Positions 1 through 8,761 are shown, counted from the first letter of the stretch. The stretch is DNA of 64,000 bases from Jeotgalibaca sp052266715 (GCA_052266715.1 JBQPRB010000001.1); one strand, 5' to 3'. Translations and numbers: made by a program. The notes: generated by a model from the sequence alone, not told the origin.

Positions 1-66
1 AAGTTATGTCCAAAAACAAATATAAACGGACATAACTCATGGGGGTTCCCAAAGTTATGTCCGTTT
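1..66. repeat. 51-bp-period palindromic array A (AAGTTATGTCC family), may continue left of the window
   Basis: Three alternating arms are visible: AAGTTATGTCC at 1-11, its inverse GGACATAACT at 28-37, and AAGTTATGTCC again at 52-62. The two direct copies are 51 bp apart. The spacers are 16 and about 14 nt. The second hairpin is followed on the plus strand by a T run, so it can act as an intrinsic terminator. On the minus strand it lies just past the stop of the ABC exporter gene. The same family with the same spacing recurs at 24927-25011. Confidence 0.85.
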
Positions 67-74
67 TTTCCTTA

Positions 75-1847
75 CTATAGTCTCTTCAACAATTCAGATT
101 GTGTCTTGTACAAGTGGTAGTAACGACCGCGTTGTTGCAACAACTCTTGATGGGTACCGGATTCGAGAATCCTGCGGTCACCAATGAAGAAGATGCGATC
201 ACTGTTGCGGATTGTGGACAGACGGTGGGCCACAACGAATGCGGTCCGCCCCTCCAGCAACCGGTCGAGTCCCTCTTGCAACAACACTTCCGTTTGCGTA
301 TCGATACTGGACGTCGCTTCATCCAAAATCAATACTTTCGGATCCGACAACAAGGTCCGGGCAAAGGAAATCAGTTGGCGCTGACCTGCTGACAACGTAC
401 TTCCCCGCTCCTGAACATAGGTGTTGTACCCACCTTTCAGATCTTTGATGAAATCATGTGCACGCACGACTTTAGCTGCGGCAATGATTTCTTCTTCGGT
501 GGCATCCAGCTTCCCATAACGGATATTATCCATAATCGTTCCGGAAAAAATGAACGTATCTTGCAACATGACACCCACTTCGCTCCGCAGGGATTTCATC
601 GTCACATCGCGGATATCAATGCCATCCACCATTACTTTCCCCTTTTGAACATCATAGAAACGCGGGATCAAGTTGGTGATGGTAGATTTACCGGCCCCCG
701 TCGGACCAACCAAAGCAATCGTTTCACCGGGGTTTACTTTGAAAGAAAGATCTTCGAAAATATTTTGACCTTCTTTATAGCCGAAAGTCACATTTTCGAA
801 AACAACTTCCCCTTTGACCGGCGGCATGTCGAATGCATCCGGCGCGTCTTTTATCAACGGCTCCAAATCCATCATCTCGAACACACGCTCCAGATAAACC
901 GTACCGGAAACCAGGGAATTATAGAAGTTACCCAGGTTGATGATTGGGTTCCAGAAGTTCGTCACATAGGCAACAAAAGCAATCAATACCCCGGTGGAAA
1001 CTTCCACACCCAGTCCACGAATACCGGCGAAATAAATGAAGGCAATGGTCACACTGGAAATAATTTGTACCATCGGCCCCAAGATAAACTGAACTTTGAC
1101 AGCCCTCATCCAGGCCACACTTTGTTGATTACTGACATCCGCAAAGATATCAAAGTTCATGCCCTCACGGGTGTAAGATTGCGTTGTCTTTATCCCTTCA
1201 ATCGACTCATGAATGTAAGCATTCAGGTTCGCCTGTTTCGCACTCAGTTCCTCATAAGCAATCCGTTGCTTGTTTTTGATAACCATGGTGATGACAAACA
1301 ATAAAGGAAGCAATAGGAAACTGTACAATGTCAGCACTACGTCAATCGACAACATAATCGCCAAGGTTACAACAATACTCAAGATGTCAGAAATAACCGT
1401 AATCAAGCCGGATGATAAAATATTACTCAAAGCATTGATATAGTTTACTACACGGGTCAAAATTTTTCCGTGCGGTCGTGTGTCAAAGAAGCGGAATCCT
1501 AATTTCTGGATGTGGTTGAACAAATCCGAACGGATATCACGCAATACATCCTGCCCGAGCTTCGTGATGTGGTAAATCCGGTAACGGATTGCTCCCGCAT
1601 TCAAGACGGAAACAACGGTATAAAACACCGTGACCCAAATCAAAGCGTTCGTGTCTTGATTCGGGATGGCTGAGTCAATCACATAACTGATTAAATATGG
1701 ACCCAGGATTAAGGCGAAGTTGGAAAACAATAACATCACCAATAATTTGAGGATATTGGATTTATAAGGTTTTAAATAGGACCCAATCCGCTTAAAGCCC
1801 TGGAAGTCTATTTTAGTTGATTTTGTGTCTTCAAATTCCATCTTCAT
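75..1847 (-). CDS. ABC exporter half-transporter, consensus-site subunit of a heterodimer
   Basis: A 590-residue membrane exporter half: about six N-terminal membrane helices, then an ATPase domain. Visible motifs are Walker A GPTGAGKST, Q-loop LQDTF, signature LSAGQ, Walker B LILDEAT with the catalytic Glu, and H-loop VAHRLS. It overlaps the end of the upstream half-transporter gene by about 17 bp, so the two are translationally coupled. The partner carries degenerate catalytic residues while this one has the altered signature (LSAGQ instead of LSGGQ). That is the known pattern of heterodimeric multidrug exporters such as BmrC/BmrD or LmrC/LmrD. The start is ATG at 1847 behind GGAAG; an upstream GTG (1850) and a downstream ATG (1841) are also possible. 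The substrate cannot be read from sequence. Confidence 0.93.
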   Translation of the reverse strand: MKMEFEDTKSTKIDFQGFKRIGSYLKPYKSNILKLLVMLLFSNFALILGPYLISYVIDSAIPNQDTNALIWVTVFYTVVSVLNAGAIRYRIYHITKLGQDVLRDIRSDLFNHIQKLGFRFFDTRPHGKILTRVVNYINALSNILSSGLITVISDILSIVVTLAIMLSIDVVLTLYSFLLLPLLFVITMVIKNKQRIAYEELSAKQANLNAYIHESIEGIKTTQSYTREGMNFDIFADVSNQQSVAWMRAVKVQFILGPMVQIISSVTIAFIYFAGIRGLGVEVSTGVLIAFVAYVTNFWNPIINLGNFYNSLVSGTVYLERVFEMMDLEPLIKDAPDAFDMPPVKGEVVFENVTFGYKEGQNIFEDLSFKVNPGETIALVGPTGAGKSTITNLIPRFYDVQKGKVMVDGIDIRDVTMKSLRSEVGVMLQDTFIFSGTIMDNIRYGKLDATEEEIIAAAKVVRAHDFIKDLKGGYNTYVQERGSTLSAGQRQLISFARTLLSDPKVLILDEATSSIDTQTEVLLQEGLDRLLEGRTAFVVAHRLSTIRNSDRIFFIGDRRILESGTHQELLQQRGRYYHLYKTQSELLKRL

Positions 1848-3585
1848 CACCTACTTCCGCTTGTCCCAATTGTTCTTGATAAATTCGATAATAGAGTCCG
1901 CCTTTCGCGAGCAGGCTCTCGTGTGTTCCCCGCTCCACAATCCTACCTTTAGAAAGGATAATGATTTTATCGGCATTTTTAACCGAAGAAATACGGTTTG
2001 CGATAATAACGGTTGTTTGTTGGGCAGTAGAACCTTTTAGTCCCTCCTGAATTTTCACTTCGGTTTCCATATCGACCGCTGAAGTCGTGTCATCCAAAAT
2101 CAAAATCGCCGGGTCCTTTATCAAACCACGGGCTAAGGACAACCGTTGTTTCTGACCACCTGACAAACCGCTTCCGCGTTCGCCCAAATAGGTATCGTAT
2201 TGTTCCGGCATCCGTTCAATAAACTGACTGGCATCGGCCACTTCCGCTACTTTTTGAACCCGTTGGAAAGGTACTTTTGGGGCGCCGTAAGTAATGTTAT
2301 GTTTAATCGTATCGGAAAACAGGAACACATCCTGCATTACCACTGCAATCTGTTGACGCAAATTGATGACATTCATTTCTTTAATGTCGATGCCATCAAT
2401 CAATACCCGCCCTTTCGTTGGATCAAAGAAACGGGAAATGAGGTTGACGAGGGTTGATTTTCCTGAACCCGTTTCGCCCAATACACCTAACGTTTCGCCG
2501 GCTTTAATGCTGAAGCTGATGTCATGGATGACATCCACTTCCGGTTCATCGGAAAAGGCAAACGAAACATTTTCAAACGTAATATCGCCACGTAAACGCG
2601 GCACTTCAATTCGTTGTTCAATCGGAATCTGTGGCTTCACAGCCAGCATTTGCCTAATTTTTTGGGTACTGGCATCAAAATTTTGCAAGTCATTTACATG
2701 GTTCCCCAAGTTACGCATCGGCACATTCAACATCCAGATAAGGCCGTTAAAAGTAACCAAATCCCCGATGGTCATGGCACCATTCATTACAAACAAACCT
2801 CCCAGACCAACCGTGATGATTGCTAAAAACCCGGCAAACACTTCAATGATCGGCAGGTAACGCGCAGAAACCTTGGCAGAGTCCAGGTTGCGTTGACGAA
2901 AGTCTTCGTTGTAACGATTGAACTTCTCAATCTCGAACGCTTCCCTCCCGAAGGCGCGGACCACTTTGTTCCCACTGATATGTTCCTCCACCACTGTATT
3001 CAAGCGCGAAAAACTTTCTCGAATTTGGTAGAAAGCGCGGCCGGCATTGCGAGATAACAGGACCGTGAAAAAGGCTATGAACGGCGTAACAATCAAGAGT
3101 GACAGCGTTAAGCGCCATTCTATCGCACTCAAGAAAATGAGGGCCGAAATAAAGAGCACAATGTTATCCAAAATATTATAATAAGCCCAAGCCACAGCAT
3201 GACGAACCGCATCCGTATCCCCTGTCATCCGGGCCATAATATCCCCTACGCGATTGGTATTGAAGAAAGTAAAATCGAGTTCTTGTAACTTAACATATAA
3301 ATCCTCACGAATTTTGAACAAGACATCTTGACTGATTTGTTCAAATCGAATTTGATACAGATAGCGTATGACCATTCTGATGATCGTTATCCCAATTAAG
3401 AGCCCCAGTAACGGCACCAACCATTCTGTTTGTCCGTTGGTAATAACTTGGTCAACAATCGTCCCACTAATATAGGGCGTTGCGATATTGCTGAGGGCAA
3501 TGAAGATTGTTAAAATGCTGGCCCATAACCAACTCATACGATACGGTTGAAGGTATTTTTTTACCCATTTAATACTGCTGTTCAT
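1831..3585 (-). CDS. ABC exporter half-transporter, degenerate-site subunit of a heterodimer
   Basis: A 584-residue membrane plus ATPase half-exporter, first gene of a two-gene operon. The ATPase part has Walker A GETGSGKST and a canonical LSGGQ signature. The residue after Walker B is Asp (LILDDTTS) instead of the catalytic Glu, and the switch His is replaced by Asn (IIANRIS). These two changes mark the inactive nucleotide site of heterodimeric exporters, so the pair should hydrolyse ATP at one site only. I chose ATG at 3585 because AAAGGCGG lies at a good distance upstream; an in-frame codon 24 bp earlier has no better signal. An AraC regulator is transcribed divergently and may control the pair. 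Confidence 0.93.
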   Translation of the reverse strand: MNSSIKWVKKYLQPYRMSWLWASILTIFIALSNIATPYISGTIVDQVITNGQTEWLVPLLGLLIGITIIRMVIRYLYQIRFEQISQDVLFKIREDLYVKLQELDFTFFNTNRVGDIMARMTGDTDAVRHAVAWAYYNILDNIVLFISALIFLSAIEWRLTLSLLIVTPFIAFFTVLLSRNAGRAFYQIRESFSRLNTVVEEHISGNKVVRAFGREAFEIEKFNRYNEDFRQRNLDSAKVSARYLPIIEVFAGFLAIITVGLGGLFVMNGAMTIGDLVTFNGLIWMLNVPMRNLGNHVNDLQNFDASTQKIRQMLAVKPQIPIEQRIEVPRLRGDITFENVSFAFSDEPEVDVIHDISFSIKAGETLGVLGETGSGKSTLVNLISRFFDPTKGRVLIDGIDIKEMNVINLRQQIAVVMQDVFLFSDTIKHNITYGAPKVPFQRVQKVAEVADASQFIERMPEQYDTYLGERGSGLSGGQKQRLSLARGLIKDPAILILDDTTSAVDMETEVKIQEGLKGSTAQQTTVIIANRISSVKNADKIIILSKGRIVERGTHESLLAKGGLYYRIYQEQLGQAEVGDEDGI

Positions 3586-3650
3586 CGTAGTTCCGCCTTT
3601 CTTATTCATTTGCTTACTATTTTAAAGGAAAATCATTCTAAATCGAATGG

Positions 3651-3726
3651 ATTATACACTCAAATGTAATGGACAAAATTATCAAGAGCCATTTTCATGG
3701 CTAGAAACCAGAGAAAAAGCTATAAT
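3651..3726. promoter_or_regulatory. divergent promoter region between the exporter operon and the AraC gene
   Basis: A TATAAT -10 box reads rightward at 3721-3726 toward the AraC gene, and another reads leftward (ATTATA at 3651-3656) toward the exporter operon. Neither has a clear -35 box, which fits promoters that need an activator. The -10 boxes are direct observations; regulation by the neighbouring AraC protein is inference. Confidence 0.45.
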
Positions 3727-3752
3727 TCTATTGATAGACAGGAGGTGGCGCG

Positions 3753-4589
3753 ATGCTTAATATTGATTCCAAAACATTCAATCCGGAGATCCTTTATGTG
3801 TTTGATTCCGAAATGATTGGTCCAAGATCAGGTAAAAATCATTACCATGATTTTTTTGAAATATCCATTATTTTAGAAGGCCAATCCGAATATACAATTG
3901 AAGGTGAAACGCGCCTCTTGGAAAAAGGTGCCATCTTATTATTCAATCCGGGTGTTTACCATTATGAACAAATTCCCAAAGGCATGCATAACCGCCAAAT
4001 CCATATTGGAATCAGACATTTTTCCATCGACCGCTTTCCCCGTGATTTTTTCCCACTGGAAGCAACGATTGTGCACCTGAGTGAATATGAAGATGTTTTT
4101 TTCGAAACTTGCTTTGAAATTATCAAGGAACGGAACGAGCGCAAGAGTGGTTATGATATCATTTTGAAATCGTTGGTACTAAAATTAATGGTTTATATTT
4201 TGCGGGACAAGAGTACGGACCAGCTGGAGGACAAAGAGCTGGTGTTGACGGATGAGGAATTGGAACGGCAACAGTTAGTTGATGGAATTAAGCTATATAT
4301 TGAAACGAATTATCGTGAGGATTTGACTTTGAATCGGATTGCGGAGGCTTGTTATGCCAGTCCGGCCACCATTTCCAGAATATTCAAGGACCAACTTGGG
4401 GAATCACCGATTAATTATTTAATTCGGTATCGGTTGGAGAAAGCGAAGACACTTCTGGATAATACGGAGGATATTTCCATTAAGGAAACGGCACACTTGA
4501 TTGGGTATGAGGATGCGTTGTATTTTAGTAAATTATTCAAGAAGTATTACGGCAGTTCGCCGACTGATTATGCAAAACGCAATAAGTAA
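3753..4589 (+). CDS. AraC family transcriptional regulator
   Basis: A 278-residue regulator with an N-terminal cupin-like sensor (HYHDFFEISIILEG near residue 30, then a YTIEGE turn) and a C-terminal pair of helix-turn-helix motifs. The DNA-binding part begins near residue 185 (LTLNRIAEACYASPATISR) and ends in the usual AraC tail (GYEDALYFSKLFKKYYG, then SPTDYAK). The start ATG has an excellent ribosome binding site (AGGAGGTGG). It is divergent from the heterodimeric ABC exporter, so that operon is the likeliest target. The ligand is unknown. Confidence 0.9.
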   Translation: MLNIDSKTFNPEILYVFDSEMIGPRSGKNHYHDFFEISIILEGQSEYTIEGETRLLEKGAILLFNPGVYHYEQIPKGMHNRQIHIGIRHFSIDRFPRDFFPLEATIVHLSEYEDVFFETCFEIIKERNERKSGYDIILKSLVLKLMVYILRDKSTDQLEDKELVLTDEELERQQLVDGIKLYIETNYREDLTLNRIAEACYASPATISRIFKDQLGESPINYLIRYRLEKAKTLLDNTEDISIKETAHLIGYEDALYFSKLFKKYYGSSPTDYAKRNK

Positions 4590-4643
4590 ACGTTATCGTA
4601 AATATGTTGTCCAGTCACGAAAATACTCGAAAAATACACATTA

Positions 4644-4673
4644 TTGACTTGCCAATAAAACGCTAGTTATAGT
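4644..4673 (+). promoter_or_regulatory. sigma-70-type promoter of the DUF1576 gene
   Basis: TTGACT at 4644-4649 and TATAGT at 4668-4673 are separated by 18 bp. The -10 box lies about 50 bp upstream of the start codon at 4727. Confidence 0.65.
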
Positions 4674-4726
4674 AAAATTAAACAAATTAATTTGCTACGT
4701 CACTTTTTTTGATTGGGAGGAATGTT

Positions 4727-6064
4727 ATGACGGTAATACCATTAAATACAGCTTCAAATTTTCAGCCATTGCCGACAAAAGTGCTTTATCGCTTGTTTGT
4801 CAGCATTTCATTTGCAATGATCCTACTGGCTTTTACTTTTAATACACCTTGGGAGATATGGGATGGCTTTTGGCTCATTACCCGTTCTCCTGCCAACTTA
4901 TTGACTGACTACATGGCCTTGGCAAACCCTGGCGCGACTTTAATCAATGCAGCAGTGATGACCCTGCAGGCACTCGGTGTTGTCTGGCTATGTCGGGCAA
5001 AAATAACCGGTCCCGTTATTTCGGCTTTATTTTTGATTATCGGGTTTTCATTTTTCGGAAAGAATTTTTATAATTCAATGCCAATCGTGCTTGGCGCACT
5101 CGGCTATGCGAAAATAACGCATAACCCGTTAGAACGCTCGTTGCTGGCGGCGTTATTTGGAACGGCTCTTGGTCCTTTGGTCAGTGAGTTGACCTTTAAT
5201 CAAGGGTTGTCGTTACCGGTTGGATTAGTGGTTGGTATTTCCGCTGGCTTTATCGCCGGGTTTATTTTACCACCATTAGGACATCATGTTATTAACTTTA
5301 CCAAGGGTTTTAGTTTATATAACGTTGGCTTTACGTGCGGGTTCGTCGGAACGATTTTCATCTCCATCATGCGCAGTTTCGGTATGGAAATCGAGGCAGT
5401 AACGATTATTTCAACGGAGTATACAGTGGCCTTCAGCACGATTTTACTCGGATTTTTTGGGATAATGGGGCTTTATGGTTTTGTTATTAATAGGTTTACA
5501 CTGGCTGGTTTGTCGCGCATTTACAAACATACCGGTCAATTATCAACGGACTTTATTGATATTGGCGGCATCGGCGCAACCATTATTAATATGGGGTTGC
5601 TGGGAATCTTTTCTACCCTTTTCATCTTATTATTGGGTGGCGATTTAAGTGGACCCGTCATTGGTGGCATTATGACTATCGTTGGTTTCGGATCTTTCGG
5701 AAAGCATCTACTCAATATTGCACCTATCATGATTGGGACGACGTTGATGTCGTATATTACAGAGCATTTGACGCAAGATCCCAGTATTTTAATTGCGATT
5801 TTATTTTCCACCACTTTGGCTCCGATTGCGGGTCGTTACGGAACAGTGGTTGGTATTCTCGCGGGTGCGATACACCTGACGTTGGTTGTGAATGTTGGTT
5901 TTTTGCACGGCGGGGTTAATTTATACAACAATGGCTTTGCCGGCGGTCTTGTGGCTGGAATGATGGTACCGATTTTGGATGCCATTCACGCTCACCGGGC
6001 AGCTCGTTTCAATCCACAAAGTGCTGAGGTCGATCCAGCCGAGGAAATTGAGACGTTGGATTAA
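4727..6064 (+). CDS. DUF1576 family polytopic membrane protein
   Basis: A 445-residue, very hydrophobic protein with roughly ten to twelve membrane segments and a short charged C-terminal tail. The sequence resembles the DUF1576 family of Firmicutes membrane proteins. The two halves look related: each has a glycine-rich stretch (IIGFSFFGKNFYN near residue 110, IVGFGSFGKHLLN near residue 325), which suggests an internal duplication like that of many transporters. The ATG at 4727 is preferred over an in-frame TTG 18 bp upstream because GGGAGG sits 6 nt before it. It is a single-gene unit with its own promoter and terminator. Function and substrate are unknown. Confidence 0.75.
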   Translation: MTVIPLNTASNFQPLPTKVLYRLFVSISFAMILLAFTFNTPWEIWDGFWLITRSPANLLTDYMALANPGATLINAAVMTLQALGVVWLCRAKITGPVISALFLIIGFSFFGKNFYNSMPIVLGALGYAKITHNPLERSLLAALFGTALGPLVSELTFNQGLSLPVGLVVGISAGFIAGFILPPLGHHVINFTKGFSLYNVGFTCGFVGTIFISIMRSFGMEIEAVTIISTEYTVAFSTILLGFFGIMGLYGFVINRFTLAGLSRIYKHTGQLSTDFIDIGGIGATIINMGLLGIFSTLFILLLGGDLSGPVIGGIMTIVGFGSFGKHLLNIAPIMIGTTLMSYITEHLTQDPSILIAILFSTTLAPIAGRYGTVVGILAGAIHLTLVVNVGFLHGGVNLYNNGFAGGLVAGMMVPILDAIHAHRAARFNPQSAEVDPAEEIETLD

Positions 6065-6078
6065 TAATGGGTTTATAC

Positions 6079-6110
6079 AAAGAGGGTGAGACTTTTGTCT
6101 CACCCTCTTT
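6079..6110 (+). terminator. hairpin terminator after the DUF1576 gene
   Basis: A perfect 14-bp stem (AAAGAGGGTGAGAC with its complement) and a TTTT loop lie 15 bp after the stop. The downstream T run is weak. Confidence 0.7.
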
Positions 6111-6142
6111 CCTGTATACGAATATCTGTATTCTAAACGTGC

Positions 6143-6246
6143 GACAAAAGGCAGCCCCGACGTCCACTTCACGAATAATGCTCAGATGGCCTGCGACCAT
6201 CTTGCGCTTATTCGCTCCAGTGGTTCGGGGCTAACCGCCTTTTGTC
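6143..6246. repeat. 104-nt imperfect long inverted repeat in a convergent junction
   Basis: The ends pair perfectly (GACAAAAGGC at 6143-6152 with GCCTTTTGTC at 6237-6246). Inside, AGCCCCGA pairs with TCGGGGCT, CCACT with AGTGG, CGAATAA with TTATTCG and AGATGG with CCATCT, around a short loop. The whole unit folds into one long hairpin with small bulges. It lies between two convergent genes and holds no gene. It has no 51-bp period, so it is not one of the arrays seen elsewhere. It may be a dispersed hairpin repeat or a structured RNA; only one copy is in the window. Confidence 0.75.
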
Positions 6247-6253
6247 CCACTCC

Positions 6254-6994
6254 CTATAGTATTAAACGTATTGCGGTGACCGCAGTCATCACGATGACGA
6301 GACGACGATACCATCTTTCACTGATATGGTTGACAATCCAGATACCACCCACTGCACCAAGCGCGATGAATGGGATGGCAAAGCCGGTATATTTCACGGT
6401 TTCAAAGTCAATCGTGCCCCAGAGAAAAATGTGGAACGGTAGTTTGATGACATTCATCAGGAAAAAGAACCAAGCTGTCGTTCCGATCATCGTTTCCTTC
6501 TTAAGATTCTGTGCCAGAATATAGACGTTGAAAATAGGGCCTGCTGCGTTTCCTATCATGGAAGAAAAGCCGCTCAGCACTCCGACAGCACTTTTCAAGA
6601 CCGCGTTATCCGGTAAAGGGATCGTTTGTTTTTGATATTCGCGAATTGCCAAAAGGACAACACAGATGATGACGATAAGCCCAATTAGGAATTTGAATTG
6701 GGCGTCATTGATCCAGGCACCGATGACAGCGCCGGCGATTATCCCTACAACGGTAGCGGGAATCAATTTAAGCACATCACGGACATTCCCTTTTTTACCG
6801 TATTTGAAGATGGCAACAAGATCTCCGACCATCAACATGGGTAACATAATTCCTGCCGAACTTTTTCCACCAAAGATGATGGCCATCATCGCCACTGCCG
6901 GAATCGTAGCGCCCTGGATTCCAGCTTTTGAAAATCCTACAATTAGAGCACTCGTTACAAGCATTACCATTTCAATTGTTTCTAATCCAAACAT
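6254..6994 (-). CDS. TauE/SafE family sulfite/sulfonate exporter-like permease
   Basis: A 246-residue membrane protein with about eight hydrophobic segments, typical in length for the TauE/SafE family. The two-repeat character is visible: SKAGIQGATIPAVAMMAIIFG near the N-terminus, then GVLSGFSSMIGNAAGPIFNVYIL in the middle. The family exports small organic sulfur or C2 anions such as sulfite or sulfoacetate; the substrate here is not determined. The start ATG at 6994 has GGCGGTG upstream. It is a monocistronic unit on the minus strand. Confidence 0.85.
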   Translation of the reverse strand: MFGLETIEMVMLVTSALIVGFSKAGIQGATIPAVAMMAIIFGGKSSAGIMLPMLMVGDLVAIFKYGKKGNVRDVLKLIPATVVGIIAGAVIGAWINDAQFKFLIGLIVIICVVLLAIREYQKQTIPLPDNAVLKSAVGVLSGFSSMIGNAAGPIFNVYILAQNLKKETMIGTTAWFFFLMNVIKLPFHIFLWGTIDFETVKYTGFAIPFIALGAVGGIWIVNHISERWYRRLVIVMTAVTAIRLIL

Positions 6995-7090
6995 CTCACA
7001 CCGCCTCAGAGTTTTAAATTAACTATAGCATATGCGAGGGATTTAGGGGCATCAAAGATTTCATTTCCAAACGACTCTGATTTTCAAGAT

Positions 7091-7123
7091 AAAAAAAAGA
7101 AACCTGCGTCCTCCGCAGGTTTC
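7091..7123 (-). terminator. intrinsic terminator of the 27-residue mini-gene
   Basis: A 10-bp stem (GAAACCTGCG paired with CGCAGGTTTC), followed on the minus strand by eight T residues. It starts 11 bp after the stop of the small gene at 7134-7217. Confidence 0.85.
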
Positions 7124-7133
7124 TCAAGCTTGA

Positions 7134-7217
7134 TTATTCATGTTCGTTTTGTAGTTGTTTACCGTAAAGTACAACCGCATTTAATAGTTCTTCCCAGAAT
7201 GTTTGTTTTTCCATCAT
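7134..7217 (-). CDS. 27-residue small protein with its own promoter and terminator
   Basis: The reading frame starts with two adjacent ATG codons (7217 and 7214) behind AGGAGAG and encodes a 26-27 residue peptide beginning MMEKQTFWEELLNAVVLYGK and ending QLQNEHE. It looks like a single amphipathic helix with mixed charge and no signal peptide. What makes it credible is its setting: a near-consensus promoter at 7286-7314, an untranslated leader of about 60 nt, a good ribosome binding site and a strong terminator 11 bp after the stop. I do not recognise the peptide. It could be a regulatory small protein, or part of an RNA whose main role is not coding. Confidence 0.6.
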   Translation of the reverse strand: MMEKQTFWEELLNAVVLYGKQLQNEHE

Positions 7218-7285
7218 TATCTCTCCTCTTATTTTCTTCTATATACTTTTCAGTGCAAACGCACCATCAACTTGATTACAATATA

Positions 7286-7314
7286 ATCATACACCATTTT
7301 CATAAATACGTCAA
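7286..7314 (-). promoter_or_regulatory. near-consensus promoter of the mini-gene
   Basis: On the minus strand TTGACG (7309-7314) and TATGAT (7286-7291) are separated by exactly 17 bp. The leader to the start codon is about 60 nt. Confidence 0.75.
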
Positions 7315-7336
7315 ATGTAATGTTTGTAAAATTTTA

Positions 7337-7355
7337 ATCAAAACATTGTTTTGAT
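7337..7355. other. perfect 8-bp inverted repeat upstream of the mini-gene promoter
   Basis: ATCAAAAC and GTTTTGAT flank a 3-bp centre. The site lies about 25 bp upstream of the -35 box of the mini-gene promoter, a common place for a regulator site. The rest of 7356-7490 is AT-rich and shows nothing I can name. Confidence 0.35.
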
Positions 7356-7491
7356 AGTGTATTTTTGAAATAATGATGAAAACGCTATATAAAATTAGTG
7401 TTATTTTGGTTTAATTTAATACATTATAGACATTGTTAAGTTTTTAACTTGTTATCAACATGTAACTATTTTCATTTTCATCAACCCAAAT

Positions 7492-7518
7492 AAAAAACCA
7501 CTCCAATTAAGGAATGGT
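7492..7518 (-). terminator. terminator of the TetR-GTPase operon
   Basis: On the minus strand ACCATTCC pairs with GGAGTGGT (one G-U) around a 6-nt loop, followed by six T residues. It begins at the stop codon of the GTPase gene. Confidence 0.8.
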
Positions 7519-8739
7519 CTATTTTTTCTTCTTGAATATTTTTACTACTTTTTGCACAAAGTTCTCTTTTTCTAGTTCAACTACTGCGTGTTTATCCATC
7601 ATCTCGCGCATTTCAGGATCTTTATCGCTATTCTTCAAACGTGTTTGAAGTTCTTTCCGCATTAATTCTCCTATATTTTTTAAATCAGGGTACTCGCCTT
7701 TGACTTCACCCTTGGCTATGAATGCCAGTACCTCGATGTAACTCAATGCCAATGCCGTCGTCAAGATGGAAGCTGTCCCGCCACTGATAATCCCGCCTGC
7801 CAATGTTCCGGCACCTGGGATCAACTTGATGACATTTGATACAATATAACGCCCCAAGTAAGTCGCGCCACTCGTTCCACCTATCGCACCCAGGATGCTT
7901 GCAATACTTGTCTTCTCCAAGGAAATACCGAATATAGCAGTAATGTGCGCCATCATCGTTATTTGCATCGGAACTAAAACAGTCGCATCTGAAAATGGAA
8001 TCGGAGTAAAACCAACACCGAATGTCGTTGCTATGTATCGCCTCGCCCAACTCCTGGCTGCTTTTATTTTGCGCTCAATATCCACTTGTTGGGCGTTATT
8101 AAAAGCTGTTTTTGCATCAGAAGGAATCACGTCGAAAGTCAACGTAATCAACTCTACTAATCCTTTTTGCGGAATTGTTAAATCATCGGAAATAACAAAG
8201 GGTTCTGCCATTACCGTTCGAACAGCTATGACATTCAGATTCAAATCTTCGATGTATTTCTGGAACACTTCTGCTGGCTGACCGATAGATTGTGTCAAGA
8301 CGATAATGACCGGTACTTGCTTGGCCAACTCATTGATAAAATCGATTTCCGATTCTTCAATCCGGGATGAACTGGCATTAATGCAATAATAGACAACGTG
8401 AATCGCTTCTTCCGGTCCTTTTTTTCGATTCTCCTCGAGTGCCTGGAAGATTTCTTTACGTACTTCAGACTGAACACTTTCACTTAGTTCCAAGCCCCGC
8501 GTATCGTAAAGAACAATAGGTACACCTTCTTTGGAAATACGGCGTAAATGTTTCGTAATCGGCTTCCCAATTCCAGTCGACGCAAGCTTTTCACGAAAGA
8601 CATTATTGACTAATGTACTCTTTCCTACTCCAGTTTTCCCTACCAATAAAATATTTACGGGCGCCATTTTTTCAATTTCAGCTTGGGTTTTATTCAATAA
8701 TTCATCGACTAAACCCAAGTCAAGATTTGTTCTCGCCAT
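7519..8739 (-). CDS. Era/YcjX-like GTPase with C-terminal DUF697-like hydrophobic domain
   Basis: A 406-residue protein. The N-terminal GTPase domain has a P-loop GKTGVGKST (residues about 34-42) and a G3 motif DTRG. The usual G4 motif NKxD is absent: the matching position reads VIIVLTQSIG, so guanine recognition is non-standard. After residue about 230 come hydrophobic, glycine- and alanine-rich segments (SIASILGAIGGTSGATYLG, LIPGAGTLAGGIISGG) like those of DUF697 proteins, which suggests membrane association. The ATG at 8739 is preferred to an upstream GTG that lies inside the ribosome binding site. It follows the TetR gene by 22 bp, so it is the likely target or partner of that regulator. 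Role unknown. Confidence 0.8.
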   Translation of the reverse strand: MARTNLDLGLVDELLNKTQAEIEKMAPVNILLVGKTGVGKSTLVNNVFREKLASTGIGKPITKHLRRISKEGVPIVLYDTRGLELSESVQSEVRKEIFQALEENRKKGPEEAIHVVYYCINASSSRIEESEIDFINELAKQVPVIIVLTQSIGQPAEVFQKYIEDLNLNVIAVRTVMAEPFVISDDLTIPQKGLVELITLTFDVIPSDAKTAFNNAQQVDIERKIKAARSWARRYIATTFGVGFTPIPFSDATVLVPMQITMMAHITAIFGISLEKTSIASILGAIGGTSGATYLGRYIVSNVIKLIPGAGTLAGGIISGGTASILTTALALSYIEVLAFIAKGEVKGEYPDLKNIGELMRKELQTRLKNSDKDPEMREMMDKHAVVELEKENFVQKVVKIFKKKK

Positions 8740-8761
8740 TTTTATCACCTCACTGGCTTCT

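Noticed and set aside
456..1304. Long plus-strand open frame of 282 codons opposite the ABC exporter gene
   Set aside because: It is antisense to a clear ATPase gene with intact motifs, has no ribosome binding site and a composition unlike a real protein.
7337..7490. Second small gene upstream of the mini-gene
   Set aside because: The AT-rich stretch has no frame with a start codon and ribosome binding site.
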